A stretch of 64,000 bases of DNA from Crotalaria pallida (GCA_037953625.1 CM075653.1:1364001-1428000), one strand, 5' to 3'. Positions 45,495 to 57,474 are shown, counted from the first letter of the stretch. The notes: generated by a model not told the origin, from the sequence alone. Made by a program: numbers and translations.

Positions 45495-46445
45495 TAGGGG
45501 TGTAAGTGGTCCGGTCTCAGACCGCGAGACCGACCGGATCGGACCAAAAAATATGGTCTGGTCTGGTCTCATGGTCCGGTCCGGTCTCAAATATTTGAGA
45601 CCATTCTATTATGGTCAGGTCCACGGTCTTTGAATTTTTCAGACCATTCAGACCGGACCGGACCGATTATTCATTAAAAAAAAAAAGAAACCTGCACCCA
45701 GCCCAGCCTAAAACCCTAAGAACTAAGAAGTAACCAGCAGTCCAGCAGCCAGCAGCCTCCCAGCCTCCAGCCAGCTTCTCCCAACCTCCCACCCACAACC
45801 AGCCACGACCGTCTCTCACTCCCAAGTGCAGCAGCCGCCCCTCCCGCAGCCACCGCCTCAAGCAGCAACCGGCGCCGTTCGCGTCTCACCGCCGGCGAGC
45901 GCTCTTCTTCCACTCGTCGCTCGCTGGTTCTCCCTTCGGCCTCGCCACCGCCACCGCCATGGCTTCTCACATCTCCCCCGCCTCGCCTCTGCCTCGCCAC
46001 CGCCACCGCTTCTCCGCCTCTCGAATCGCCTCACCATCACCACGGATTCGTCAGCGGATGCGCGACTCTCGATCTGGTTCCACCGTTGTCCCTCTGCCGC
46101 TGGTTTTGCTAGGGTCTGGTCTCTCTCATCGATCCGCCGCCGCCGCCGTAGCAGCTGCTGCTGCTGCTTGGAGATGGCTGCTGCTGCTGCTTGGAGATGG
46201 CTTAGGGTTCCAAGTGAAATAGGGCCTTGGGCCTGAAGGCCTAGTTTAAATAAAAAAAACAGAGTTTGAACAATAATGGTCCAAATAGACCGGACCGGAC
46301 CGGACCGTAACGGTCCGGACCATAACGGTCTGGTCCGGTCTTTGCAAATGAAAATCATTGGGACCAGACCGGACCGTATTAATTTAATCGGTCCGATCCC
46401 TAAAGTTCATTAAAGACCGGACCGGACCGGACCGTTACACCCCTA
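45495..46445. mobile_element. Non-autonomous hAT element with GC-rich cargo
   Basis: 951 bp, TAGGGGTGTAA to TTACACCCCTA, flanked by the exact 8-bp duplication ACAAAAAT (45487-45494 and 46446-46453): hAT terminal sequence and target size. Both subterminal zones (about 170 bp each) are packed with GGTCCGGTC or GACCGGACC units, likely transposase-binding repeats. The core, 45690-46215, is strikingly GC-rich with CCGCC and CTGCTG runs, bounded by AAAACCCTAAG and GGCTTAGGGTT. It has several overlapping ORFs, none with a known transposase motif. Confidence 0.88.
45826..46236 (+). other. ORF in the GC-rich hAT core
   Basis: 136 codons, rich in P, R, S and A. Other frames and the minus strand are also open here because of GC bias, so this may be a captured plant exon or 5'UTR, or no gene at all. 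No domain recognised. Confidence 0.2.
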
Positions 46446-46587
46446 ACAAAAATTATTATAAAAAGGAAATTTATAAAAGTGGAGACTCATCCTTAACAAA
46501 CAGGGAACAGATGCAATACCCTTAAAGGAGGCAATACCTCATATAAGAGGAATTGTTCATTGACAATTAAAAAAGTGCAAGTTACTA

Positions 46588-46861
46588 CTCCCTCAAGTCC
46601 TATTTATAAGTCACATTCTAGAAGGATTTTTTTGTCCTATTTATAAGTCACTTTGTATTTTCTAGGAGACATTTATTGCTATTTTCTCTTATTTGCCCTT
46701 TGCCCATTAATGTGAAGTAATACAATGTGAAATTTCCAATGCAAGTTAAGAGGGTAAGATTGTAATGTTGAAGTATTTTTTTAAAGTTTCAAGAAACCTA
46801 ATTACCCTCCTTGGTCCATGTGATATGGTTAAGTATGCCCTATAAATAAGATCAAAGTGAG
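46588..46861. mobile_element. Stowaway-like MITE
   Basis: CTCCCTCAAGTCC to ATCAAAGTGAG with TA flanks, 274 bp. Close relative of 10322-10597: both share ACATTCTAGAA, TTATTGCTATTTTCTC and TATGCCCTATAAAT. Confidence 0.75.
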
Positions 46862-47244
46862 TATAATTAATTAACCATAAAGATTTTATGTATTGGGACT
46901 GAAGAGGAATAGTACTTGATGGGTTACTATAATTAATTAACCAAAAACGTTTCAACTCAAAACAATACGTCATTTTTTTCCCATTTTTTTTTCAACATAA
47001 ATTAACCGTTTCACAGCCCAAATTTACATAATATTAATCGTATTATTTCTTAGTTGTAGCACTACTTTTAATATAGGTGGCAATGAAAAGGAGACGTTCA
47101 TTAGACTTCAGTACCCAGAAGTAAAAATGGTTCATTTATCAATATAAACAATTTTTTTTTTAATAAATATCAAATGCTTGGAACCTGGAAACCTGGAACA
47201 TTGGATGCAAGGTGGCAGGCATGCATGCAACTTGCGTACCAATT

Positions 47245-47723
47245 TAGCATTGGCAATTTAGTATTTTTTTTCTGGCAGGGGATTGATTTTAAGCCCAAGA
47301 AAAAAATGCTTGTCCGCTCTGCCCATTTTTTAGCGGGCATTGTCGGGCGGGCGGCGGGTCGCCCACGGGCCGTCCATTAATTTAAAAATAAAAAAACATA
47401 TGTCATATGTTTTCTAATTTCTAAGTATTGATTACTTTTAAAAAAATTTGATTGTTATTCTGATCCGTACAAATTTTAATTGATTGCTCAATTTTTATTT
47501 AACTGCTTGATCGATTTTCTTGCTTTCAGCCTTTGATTGATTGTTTTTATCATTTTATGTATTTTTCGAGTATTTTGAGTAATTTACAATCTTACGTTAG
47601 TTACCTACCATTAGCACTTTTCAATTTTTGGCCTCTTTATTGTTTTTTTTTTAATTTTTAAATTTTTTTTAATTAAAGCGGGCCGCCCACAAGCCCGCCC
47701 GCCCGCCCAAATTGCCAATGCTA
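47245..47723. mobile_element. Probable hAT MITE with GC-rich inner ends
   Basis: Exact 15-bp inverted ends TAGCATTGGCAATTT and AAATTGCCAATGCTA, 479 bp apart, with GGGCGGGC-rich inner segments at both ends (47335-47380 and 47680-47710) and an AT-rich centre. The TAG start suggests hAT. The flanks (TACCAATT left, CATACCAT right) do not give a clean 8-bp duplication. Confidence 0.6.
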
Positions 47724-47843
47724 CATACCATGAAGAAACGTTTCATCCGGGTCTCATTCTTTTTTTATTTCAATAAAATTATGCCTAAAAAGGTTTCATA
47801 AAATACTCAATTTTTCTACAAAATCGATTAACTTTCTTAATTA

Positions 47844-47950
47844 CTCCCTTCGTTTCAATTCGAATACAAATAACTAACTTACCTATTTTTTTTAAAAGAA
47901 GTGAAAATGGTCAAAAGTTAAATGGTGCTTATATTACGGACCGGGTGAAG
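47844..47950. mobile_element. Short Stowaway-like MITE derivative
   Basis: CTCCCTTCGTTTC to GGACCGGGTGAAG with TA flanks, only 107 bp, so probably an internal deletion form. Confidence 0.6.
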
Positions 47951-48468
47951 TATTATAATCATAAAATTGAATATTAAATGATAAATATGATAGAAATACT
48001 AATGTCATGGAGTTTAGTTGGAGTTTAGTAGTTTTGAAACTTGTTACTTTCAACTTAAAAAATTTAAATAAAAAAACTTAATGTGTAGACTTATGAATAG
48101 GTTTCTTTATCTACTTATATCAAATTGATAAAAGTATATCAATTTTTCAGATTTTTAAAGTCAATACCAAATTAATTCACTTTACTTGATGAGAGTGAAA
48201 AACCACAATTGAGTTTTATAAAAAGGAAAGCAAGTAACTAAATGTTTCAATGAATGCATTCAAGTCCCAAGCAACACAACCAAAACGTCAAAGGTCCATT
48301 GGGTTGGATGAAAGAAACGTGGAGCATTGCATGTAACCACCATGCACGTAACTCCATCATCAATGCTTTGTTACAAATTCCAATTATCAAAAATGGATAG
48401 TAATATGAAAGGATTTGTTTTAGCAAATTAAATAACTATTTTTTAATTGATTTAACTAATAAGTTTTA

Positions 48469-48626
48469 CTCCCTCCTGTTCTATTTATAACACTTTTTTG
48501 GGTTTTTATTTTGGTCCTATTTATAAGACCCTTTTTCAAATTTCAATAGCATTTAATTACTTTTTTCCACTAACACTCCTATAAAGTCAACACTTTTTAG
48601 AGTTCCAATAATAATTATAGGGGTAG
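48469..48626. mobile_element. Truncated Stowaway-like MITE
   Basis: Left end CTCCCTCCTGTTC and about 158 bp of the same sequence as 41424-41600, broken off at ATAGGGGTA just before the 48691 element. The right end is missing. Confidence 0.65.
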
Positions 48627-48690
48627 GACCACAATTACTTTTAGGTAAATCAATTTTAAAACTTATGAAAGTATACTAGCATAACTAAAA

Positions 48691-49762
48691 GGGCTTTGCT
48701 TGGGAACCCTATGAGATGAGAGGGTTTTGGTACCCTTTTGATGTGGATCAATAGGCATTTACCATGTGTTGTTCTTTGCCATGTCAGCGGGGTATATTTT
48801 TTATTTATGAATTTTGCAATTTGATCCCTAAAATATTTAATTAAAAACATTATTTTTATTTGTAATTTGATTTACCTATAATAGCCCCGATCTAATATTA
48901 TTTTTCAGATCTACCCACCGTACCACCATGAATCAAACCACCACGAACCCCATCGTTGCTTGATCTCAAGTGATCAACAGCCACCTTACAACCTCCGTTA
49001 CCGTGGAACGTAACCAAACAATGCTCTCGCGATTCCTTTCACCCACCACAGTTGGCTTCTTCATGCATAAGATACTGATGTACTGATGTATGGACGAAGA
49101 TCCTCTGTCCCGATCTTTGTCCCACCTATCAAAATCTGCCACATCATGTAAACCTGCCATGCCATTTTCTCAGCCCAATTAACTCCGTAACCCAATCGTT
49201 GCTCATCTTTCTCGTTGGCGATGGCTGCAGGAATTGCCTCCATTAGACCTTCACCCTTCTCTGCCCAAATCATCGATGACCACCTTATACGCGAATCATC
49301 TCCCGTATCTTCCGCAAACGGGTAGATACTTCCTTGAATCCTTATCTGTGAAAAGTTGCACAGTAGGCGTTTGGGAAAATGTCCACCAAGCTTATATAAC
49401 GAGGCTATTAAGTGGGGGCATTAGTGAGGTTTCTTTAAGTTTTCTTTGGTATTGTTATTTACTATCCATTCTTCAGTTTTTGACACCAGTATTAACGATG
49501 GGGTTCGCGGTGGTTTGATTATTCATGGTGGTATGGTGGGTAGATCTGAAAAATAACATTAGATCAGGGTTATTATAGGTAAATCAAATTACAAATAAAA
49601 TAATATTTTTAATTAAATATTTTAGGGATCAAATTGCAAAATTTATAAATAAAAAATATACCCCGCTGACATGGCAAAGAACAACACATGACAAATATGT
49701 ATTGGTCCACGTCAAAAGGGTACCAAAACCCTCTCATCTCAAAGGATTCCGAAGTAAAATCC
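48691..49762. mobile_element. Mutator-like element with ~270-bp TIRs and a distinct core
   Basis: 1072 bp. Left end GGGCTTTGCTTGG; the right end, read inward, is GGATTTTACTTCGG. The arms then align for about 270 bp (TGAGATGAGAGGGTTTTGG, CGCTGACATGGCAAAGAAC complement, ACCACCATGAATCAAAC complement). Exact 9-bp duplication TAACTAAAA at 48682-48690 and 49763-49771. The core, 48965-49490, is less AT-rich and may hold captured host sequence: the minus-strand ORF 49061-49273 includes VNWAEKMAWQVYMMWQILIG. No transposase seen. Confidence 0.85.
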
Positions 49763-50056
49763 TAACTAAAACTTATATTGCGCTGGAACTAAATTAAATA
49801 AAATGGTTTTTCAATAAAAATTGTTACCTTTTCAATAAAAATTCGTTTTTTAAATCGGTATAAGGCTTAAATTATTATTAATGTAAACCAACGTTACCTT
49901 ATTATTAGAAAAATAATTACACCCAACCAACGAAATTAAGAAATATCTAAAGCTAAAAAATGAAAGAGCTAATGTACAAGGAATATAAACCCACGCAAAC
50001 AACAACAACCGTGCATGCATTGCTCCCATTCATTGCCACATGCATTCAATTACAAC

Positions 50057-50098
50057 TAGGGTTAGGTTAGGGTTAATTAGGGTTAGGGTTAGGGTTAG
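50057..50098. repeat. Interstitial TTAGGG-like repeat
   Basis: CTAGGGTTAGG, then TTAGGGTTAATTAGGG and TTAGGGTTAGGGTTAG: about six GGGTTA units. The unit is six bases, not the seven-base TTTAGGG usual at plant telomeres. Confidence 0.85.
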
Positions 50099-50538
50099 AT
50101 TCGAAATAGGCATTAACAATTTACAAAATGTGTTACAATTACAACTAAATTTATTTATTTTTTCTAATGTTATATTTGTAACTAAGATGTACCATCGTTG
50201 TTATACAAATTTTTTTAAAAAAATATTAACCTTTTTTAACTTTTTCGGGTATCCGTTGCAAAGGTCAAGAGAACTCATTCCTATTTTTGTGCTTTCAACC
50301 CTTACCAAACTACTATTAGCTTTATGTTTTTAACCATCTCTGCTTATTAAAATAATCATTAAACTTACAACATAATTACTTTACCTTTTAACTAAATCAA
50401 ATTTTTTAGGGAGTAACGTAACGTTTATGGCTGGAAAATAATGGTCTGCAACACCAAATACCTTTATGGCTGGAAAACAACACTAGGAATAAAACATTAA
50501 CTCGTTCTGCAGTTTATCATAAAAAATAAAATAAAAAA

Positions 50539-50672
50539 ACGTTCTGCATTTTAAATTTGGACACAAAAAAAGTGAGTGGAAAAAAAGTGAGTGGAAAAAA
50601 AGTGAGTGGACATGAAAACCGTTCTGCATTTTAAATTTGGCCAAAAACTGTGTTAAAAAAAGTGAGTGGAAA
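50539..50672. repeat. AAAAAGTGAGTGGA tandem repeats with a duplicated 21-bp block
   Basis: AAAAAAAGTGAGTGGA occurs three times in a row at 50565-50611 and again near 50655. CGTTCTGCATTTTAAATTTG occurs at 50540 and 50620. Confidence 0.8.
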
Positions 50673-51365
50673 AAAGTCTATGTGTCAGAGGCAATTCAGA
50701 AAAAGTAACTTCGACACAAAGAGACAAAAACAATAACGGACATTACGGAACGGGGTCAAGATATAACGGAGGGTAAAAAAAAATAACCAACAACACACAT
50801 CAACCGGCTGGTGTATTTAGAGTAGCAAATCAGAACCATTGAATCTATACACCCCAGATCCAAAGGTTTCATATCATGGCACCACCAGTGTGGCTTTGAT
50901 CATGGGCACCATACTAAACGTTGTCCCTTAAAAAGGGATTACCACTATGTTGGGTACACATGAACATATATTTAATCATTGCTTTTTGAGAAGAAAAAGA
51001 TATGGCAGAAGCTAATTTGATGGGGGTGGAAGAGTTGGAAGGTTTGTTTCGGTTCAGGGGAGACAAATCACCTAGCCAGAGAAAAAGAAGAATAAAGAAA
51101 AAAAGGGGAAAACTAAGCGTGAAAGGATACAGAAGGAAGGAAACCAAAATAAAGAATGAAAATACAGAATGAAGAGAGATATTAGAGAAACTAGTACTAG
51201 GGGAGGGGAATTTGAGTGGATTAATTGTTTTTTTTTTTAAATATATACACTATTTTATCAAGAGTAGTTTGGGTATATATATATGTTCCCTAGTGACAAA
51301 GTGAGTGTTTACAATATTTCAAGTTTTCAACACACATTTAGTTTCTAATTCAATCCCACAATATA

Positions 51366-51641
51366 CTCTCTCTATTTCAAAAAATATGGTGTGTCTTAAA
51401 ATTATGTATGAATTTTAGAAAATAATTAAATGATGTAAAATTTGGGGTATTTTGATTTTAACACCCCTATGCAATTATTATTGAAGAAAGAAAATTTTTA
51501 GAAATAATAAAGAGATTATAATAAATAAGGATAAGTTGAAAAAAAAAAAACAATATTAAACATACATTGAGTTAACTCTATTTATATATAACAAGAGAAG
51601 AAAACTCTATAAATATTATAGTATATATGAAGGGAAGGGAG
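51366..51641. mobile_element. Stowaway-like MITE, second subfamily
   Basis: CTCTCTCTATTTC to GAAGGGAAGGGAG with TA flanks, 276 bp. The opening TTTCAAAAAATATGG resembles the element at 57747 more than the others. Confidence 0.65.
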
Positions 51642-52443
51642 TATTTTATTTGCTTACATTTTTCAATAATTTAAGTAACTCAATTATTATTTTTATTTAT
51701 TTCTACAACTCCTAAAATTCTTTAATTGATCCCATATCCTGGTGCATTTACTAATACTCTCCCTCTGCCCTCTCACATCTTTTTTAAGATTTACAATCTC
51801 GCACTTTTTTGTTTGGTTGAAGAGAAAATAATAAAAAATAGAGGAGAATGATTGTGAAGAGAGAATTGTGAGTAAATGAGTGGATTTTTTCATTGTTTGA
51901 TATGAGATTAAAAAAAAAATAATAAAATTGGTAAAGTTTTCATCACTGCTTCCCTTCATTCATTTGTGGAGAGAAAATAATTATATTATGATATGAATCC
52001 TACACATTCTTTTCTCTCCTTTTTTTCATCCTTCAACTAAACAAAATAAAACTCTTTTTTTTTTCTCATTTTCTCTCTTCCCAAAATCTCTCTTCTTATC
52101 ATCTCTTATTTTAAACATAAGTTAAGTTCATACCGAGGGATGGACAAGGGTGACATTGAAAACAAAGTATGGCTACAAAGAGTAAAAAACTATTAAAAAA
52201 ATGTAGTTTTTGAAATTTTGAAAAAATAATAAGGTGAACTTATGATTATTTTTTTTACTTCTAGTAATATTAATAAGTGCTTTTAGCTCAACTGGTGAAG
52301 TACGTCACAAACTTTTCTTTTTAAGTAAAACACAAGTGCTCTTAGCGAGACTCAAAAGGTATTTATTACTACTATTCAAATTAGTGCAACTAAAACCTAT
52401 GTGTATTAACCACATTATTATTATAATTATTATTAAAATATTA

Positions 52444-54506
52444 TTTCTTCCGTCTCATAAGCTAAGTTCATATAAATATTATATCTTGTTTTAATAAGTT
52501 AGGGTCTTGCTAACAAGTGCCCTAAATTGTTAAGGTTACTATATATGGGAACAAAATAATAAGTAGTCCACATTCACTACTCTCTCAAAAACATAAAAAA
52601 TCACATTTTCCAATAACTTTTATCTATAATTGTTTCATTAACTTGTTCACATTTTCCTATAAGTTATATTCTTTTAGAAATTCAATATTTCTTTATACTT
52701 CTTTTTCAAGTATATCCTTATTTATTGCATTTTCTTTTTCACCACTTATTTCTTCATTTTTCTTCAATATAATCTTTATGAATTTATTAGTATTACTCTA
52801 TCCTATTATTAATGGAGGGTAGTTTTGTGAAAATATATCAAATTCTTACATTATTATTCATTTCTTAGTTTATGTGATTGGGTTCTAATATGTGATGTTT
52901 TTGTACTTCTTTTGCCTCCCTTTTACATAGTAAGTGACTTGTTTCTTGAGTAAATTGGAATAAAACAATGAAATTTTGTCATTATAAGATTTCTAGAACC
53001 TTTTGATGTGTTTGGTTTGTTTGTCAGGTATTTAAACTCTTAAAACAAAAATGATTTTTGCAAAGGAATGAGGAAGGAGAGCTTAGTACTTGAATTGGGA
53101 AGAAAAAGAGGAAAAATGAAGAAAAATTGACTGTGGCGCCCAGGCGCGGGTCCCACGCTCCCAGGCGTGGTTTGGGGTCAACTGGCCAATAATGGGGTGC
53201 ATTTGGTTGATTTTTTCAGACAGATTCACGCCCAGGCGCAGGAGCTTCACGCCTGGGCGCGCAAAATGCGAAAAAGTGACACTGTTCGCTGTTTTGATCA
53301 TAACTTGAGCTACGCTTATCCAAACGAGGCAATCTATATATCATTTTAAAGCTAAGGAAAATATCTACAACTTTTCCAGAAATAGCCTTTCTCAAATTCG
53401 TACATCTTAGGGGTCAAAATCAGTGCCAAAGTTGCTGTCAGACACAAATACGGGATTCTAGAAGGATTTTAGTGATAAATTCTATTTGTAGATAAGATTC
53501 TTAAATATTAGTTTATTTTAATAGGATTTTATCATATTATATTCAGATTTAGAATTAGTTTTATTAATAATAAAAATCTTATCACATTAGATTGAAAATT
53601 AGGTTAGTCTTTATCTATCTACATAATAAAAGGAATATGATTCATTCAAAAAGGGGAGAGACACTCATACAACTCCAGAGAATAATAGTAGATTAGGATT
53701 CGAGACTTGGAGAAGGAACAAGGATTGGAGGTTTTTGTGAAGAACACAGAGTTAGCTCAAGGATTCATGGTAATTATTTTTATCATGTTTATTGTGTTTT
53801 CTCTTGTAAGTATGAACTAATTCCATCTTTGGAATGTAGGAGTAGATGAATGGAACCTTTTCAATATTTCTAGTAATAAATTAATCTTATTTTCCGTTAT
53901 TGAATTCTGTGTTTGATTGTTCTTATTTGTTTCTCATGAAAGAAGCTATTTCATGACTTTTGAAAATCCTTTATGAATAGACATATGAATTTAGGATTTA
54001 GTTATTAATCAAACAACTCAATTGCATAGGCACAGACATGTTTTCTATGAATTGGGTAATTTTATAAAAAGAGGTTTTGACTGAACTTAATGAAAGGGTT
54101 AGGTTTTAAAGCTCCCTTGAGACATCATTGAGAGATTAATCTCTAAAATATAGAAACACGCTAAGACATTAGGTGTTACCTAATTTTGCAAAACCAATTC
54201 GGAATTCAAGGAAAATAAATTAATTTGTTATAGAATATTTAGGAACCTGCATCGAATCTACGTCCCGTATTTCCCCTTGTCAAAGAGTCATTTATTTTAA
54301 TTTCTATTTTTATTTACAAATTCATAAATCCTTTGTCTCGTTCACTAAGTAATATTAATTAGGTAGAATTAATTAAACGGTCACTCCCTTGGGTACGATA
54401 CTCGGACTTCATTGTCTATATTACTTGTACGATCCGGTGCACTTGCCGGAATCTCCCAACATTATGTGCAAGAGCCTAAAACAATTTAACTAATGGGACG
54501 GGGAAG
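52444..54506. repeat. MITE ends split by ~2 kb of other repeats
   Basis: TTCTTCCGTCTCATAAGC at 52446 and the facing TAATGGGACGGGGAAG ending at 54506 look like the two ends of one Stowaway-like MITE. Between them is repetitive DNA: 53120-53260 is GC-rich with repeated palindromic CGCCCAGGCG motifs, and 54380-54470 (CTTGGGTACGATACTCGGAC, CGGTGCACTTGCCGG) resembles sequence found at plant LTR-retrotransposon borders. No pol gene or full LTR pair was found. Confidence 0.4.
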
Positions 54507-55294
54507 TAATGATAAATGCCCTTAGTTAAAAAGTGTAATTTTGATTATTTACGAGAGAAGTAAATATTAATAACTTGGTGATGTTGTCTATGTTAACAAG
54601 CAAATATTAAAAACACTTATTATTATTGTTAAAGTTTTTTTATCCTATACATCTTATACATAGGATAAGAGAACAAAAATAGTAAAATTGTATGTATTAG
54701 AAAACTAAATAGTTATTTTTTCAATTCATTAAATATTTTAATTTCTAACAAACACTTACTTTTTAAGATGTGATCAAGTGCATAGGTAGTTAGAAAGATC
54801 TTTATTTTTATTTTTACGATTTTTCTAATCCTATACACCTCATGCATAGAATAAAAGAATACAAATAGTAAAACTGTATTGAAGAACTAAATAATTATTT
54901 TTTAATTCATTAAGATGTCACCGGGTGTGTGTAGGTTAAAAAAACCCTTATTATTATTATTTACTCAAACATGACTCAATGATTGTGAATATTCCTTAAT
55001 TCACCCTATATATCAGACTGCACAAAACACAGAAGCACAAAATCAAAGAAAATGATGACTTAGATGAAAAATCATCCTCCATTATTTAGCCTCCCAATTG
55101 AGAGATCTAAAACAAGCATTATAAAATAATAGCATAACCTCATCTCGAAGGCTTTGCCACCATTATTGCCAAACATGCTTAGCTCATTACTACCATTTAC
55201 AGTACCATTTTAGTGAATGATGCGTCAAATCCCAAGATTCTTGAATTGCCCCCACCTCTTCTTTTTCCTCTTAGCAACTTGAGGTCTCTACCTC
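54507..55294. other. Intergenic DNA upstream of the Glu-rich gene
   Basis: AT-rich. Two similar segments near 54640 and 54825 (AATCCTATACACCT-type, then AATAAAAGAA) suggest an old local duplication of about 185 bp. Confidence 0.4.
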
Positions 55295-55302
55295 TATATA
55301 AA
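55295..55302 (+). promoter_or_regulatory. TATA box of the Glu-rich gene
   Basis: TATATAAA in CCTCTATATAAACCC, 98 bp before the ATG at 55400, with CT-rich leader sequence after it. Confidence 0.75.
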
Positions 55303-55399
55303 CCCTTCTCAATGCTCATATCCTTTCATCAATAGTTTCCTTATTTTAACTCTCAACTTTGCTAGCTTGAATTAATTGTGTATTCTATATAGCATTCTA

Positions 55400-56784
55400 A
55401 TGGCCACTGTTCAGGTAATTCTTTAAATATTAATTCATTTTGCGTGTTAAAAGAAACTTATAGTTTATAGTCTGTTAATTTTGAAACATTTATCTAGGAA
55501 GATATCTATATATATTGCAGTAATTATGAGAACAGGTATTGGAACCGATAATTCCAGAAGTTAGAATTGTTAGATAAGTAAATGTGAAGCACAATTGTTT
55601 TAAAATCAGTGACGAAGATCAAAGAGAAGATTAGAAGATCAAAAAAAAAAAAATAAAATAAAATCAGTGACGTACCCGTATTAAATATTTATTAGATACC
55701 TATGCACAAAAGGTAATCATGATTCATGAGTACTCTTAGAAGTTAGATGTAGATTATTCCAAATTTTTGTTACTTTTGCCTATGAACTTGTGTGTGTGTG
55801 TGTTTTTTTCCACATTTTCCAAATTTAACTCAAGTCATTAGCCTTTCATTCTTATATTTCAGCTCATTTTGAGCTCAAACCTCTTATCCTAATGCGATTA
55901 TACCTTTGTTTTTAAAGTAATTTTTTATTACTTTTGAATTTTGATTGTTGTACCTGTCCTTTAATTTTTTTTTTCTTTTCCAAACTGCCATCACATACCT
56001 GTATTTGTATACAATATCGGTATACCAGTATTCGTACAACCTAACTGTAACTAGGTAAGTACTAAGTACTATTTAAACTGCATGCCTCTGCTTTCTTCTC
56101 AGCAAAGTTGAAGTTAAGGACTCTAATAAAACAAAATGTGATTTTTCTTCTAAATGGTAAATACTCTATGCCTATTATTGCAAATGGATGTTGTAGGTTG
56201 TGTCAGCACAGAATGCTTTCCACCAAGACGCAAGTGAGGCATCATTGAAGGCTGAACAAGAGAAGAAGATTACACAACAAGAACAAGTTGTTGAGACTCC
56301 AACACCAGAAGAACAAGCCAAGGAAGAAGAGGTCGCAGAAGAACCTGCAGTTCCAGCTCCAGAAGGTAAGCCCTCTGATAAAGCTGAGAATAAAGATGTG
56401 ACAGAAATAGAAATAGAATCCAAGGTTGAGGCTGTGAAAATCACTACTGAAGAGCCAACATTTGAGAAGAAGGAGAAAGAAGAGGAAACTAAGAGTAGTG
56501 AAGAAGCTGAGACAGAAGAAGAAGTTTATGAGGGCACCAAAGAAAATGCTGATCCTGCAGAGCCTGAGACAGGAATCAAGAATGAAGAAGTTGTTAAAGA
56601 AGAAGAAGACAAACCTGAATCTAAGAACAAAGATAACACAGAAGAAGCACCAGCTGAGAAAAATGAGGACCAGGTGGATACAGAAGAAGCTTCAGATGAA
56701 CTGAAAGAGGAGGTTCAAGTGATTGCAGCAGAAGCAGGAGCTGAAAAGAATGAAGAGATCAAAGATGCTCCAAGTGAAGAGTAG
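55400..56784 (+). CDS. Glutamate-rich acidic protein, MATVQVVSAQ start
   Basis: Two exons: 55400-55414 (MATVQ) and 56197-56784, joined across a 782-bp intron with GT..AG, giving 200 residues. The start was chosen because ATG GCC plus a TATA box and a good donor precede the long frame; the second exon alone has no good ATG. After VVSAQNAFHQDASEASLKAE the protein is a low-complexity chain of E, K, A, P, T and V, with no membrane segment and no Cys, likely disordered. Similar Glu-rich small proteins with a tiny first exon exist in many dicots, but I do not know an established function. Codon use and a purine-rich strand fit a real gene. 3'UTR extends to about 57150. Confidence 0.75.
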
Positions 56785-57317
56785 AAGATTGAATGAATAA
56801 GGTCAAGGGGATGAATTTGAAGTTTATATATATATATAAGTAGAAGTTATTTTCTGTTGCATGGTCAATGTCTTTTCTTTTCTATGGTCAGTGGTCTAGT
56901 ATGTAAAATAAAATAAATAGCAAAATGGGTAAGAGAGGGTGGCCCACTACCAATGCCAGCTACTCAGAGCTAACCAGATACATGGCATACATATGAATGA
57001 ATGTATTGTAAGCCATGTGAAGATTTGTGGGCTTTGGTCTCCATCCAAGGTAGAATGAATGAAGTCTATTACTATGTTCCTAGTTTGGTTCTCTGCAAGA
57101 ATGCAGGATAGATCTGTTTCTCAAATAAATAGTATGTTGTTTACTACTTACTAGTATCTTATGTAATAATCTGTTGAAGTTATTTAGTAGTAACTTTGTT
57201 TTCCATGTGATGGGTAATTGAGAATCTTTATTTTATGCTCTTTATACTTACACCTTTAAATCAACATAATTTTGATTATGAGATGAGATACTATATTTCT
57301 TGTTTAAAGATTCAAAT
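56785..57317 (+). other. 3'UTR and flank of the Glu-rich gene
   Basis: AT-rich, with AATAAA-like signals at 56908-56916 and near 57125. No other gene seen. Confidence 0.5.
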
Positions 57318-57327
57318 TAACCTTAGT

Positions 57328-57474
57328 GTTCAGGATAAATAGCTCGGTTGTTAGAGCTACATAATATAAATTATAAAATGCGACACCTGGATTCGAACTC
57401 TAGCACTTGTAGAATTTCCCCATCCCTTTTCTCTGTCAAAAAGGTTTACCTATAAAATAAAAAAAAAAAAAAAA
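57328..57474 (+). mobile_element. tRNA-derived SINE
   Basis: 147 bp with an A-box-like TAGCTCGGTTGTTAGAG, a B-box GGATTCGAACTC and an A-rich tail. The target duplication TAACCTTAGT is exact at 57318-57327 and 57475-57484. All the parts of a plant SINE are present, in order. Inserted about 540 bp after the Glu-rich gene's stop codon. Confidence 0.85.

Larger units (their letters stand above)
49772..51365. other. Intergenic DNA without recognised gene
   Basis: Contains a telomere-like tract and a short tandem repeat, listed separately. ORFs are low-complexity. Confidence 0.45.

Noticed and set aside
45858..46358. 166-codon minus-strand Arg/Gly-rich ORF
   Set aside because: All frames are long here because of high GC; antisense of the hAT core with no motif.
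52262..52360. SINE from an A-box-like TAGCTCAACTGG
   Set aside because: No B-box, A-tail or target duplication could be seen.
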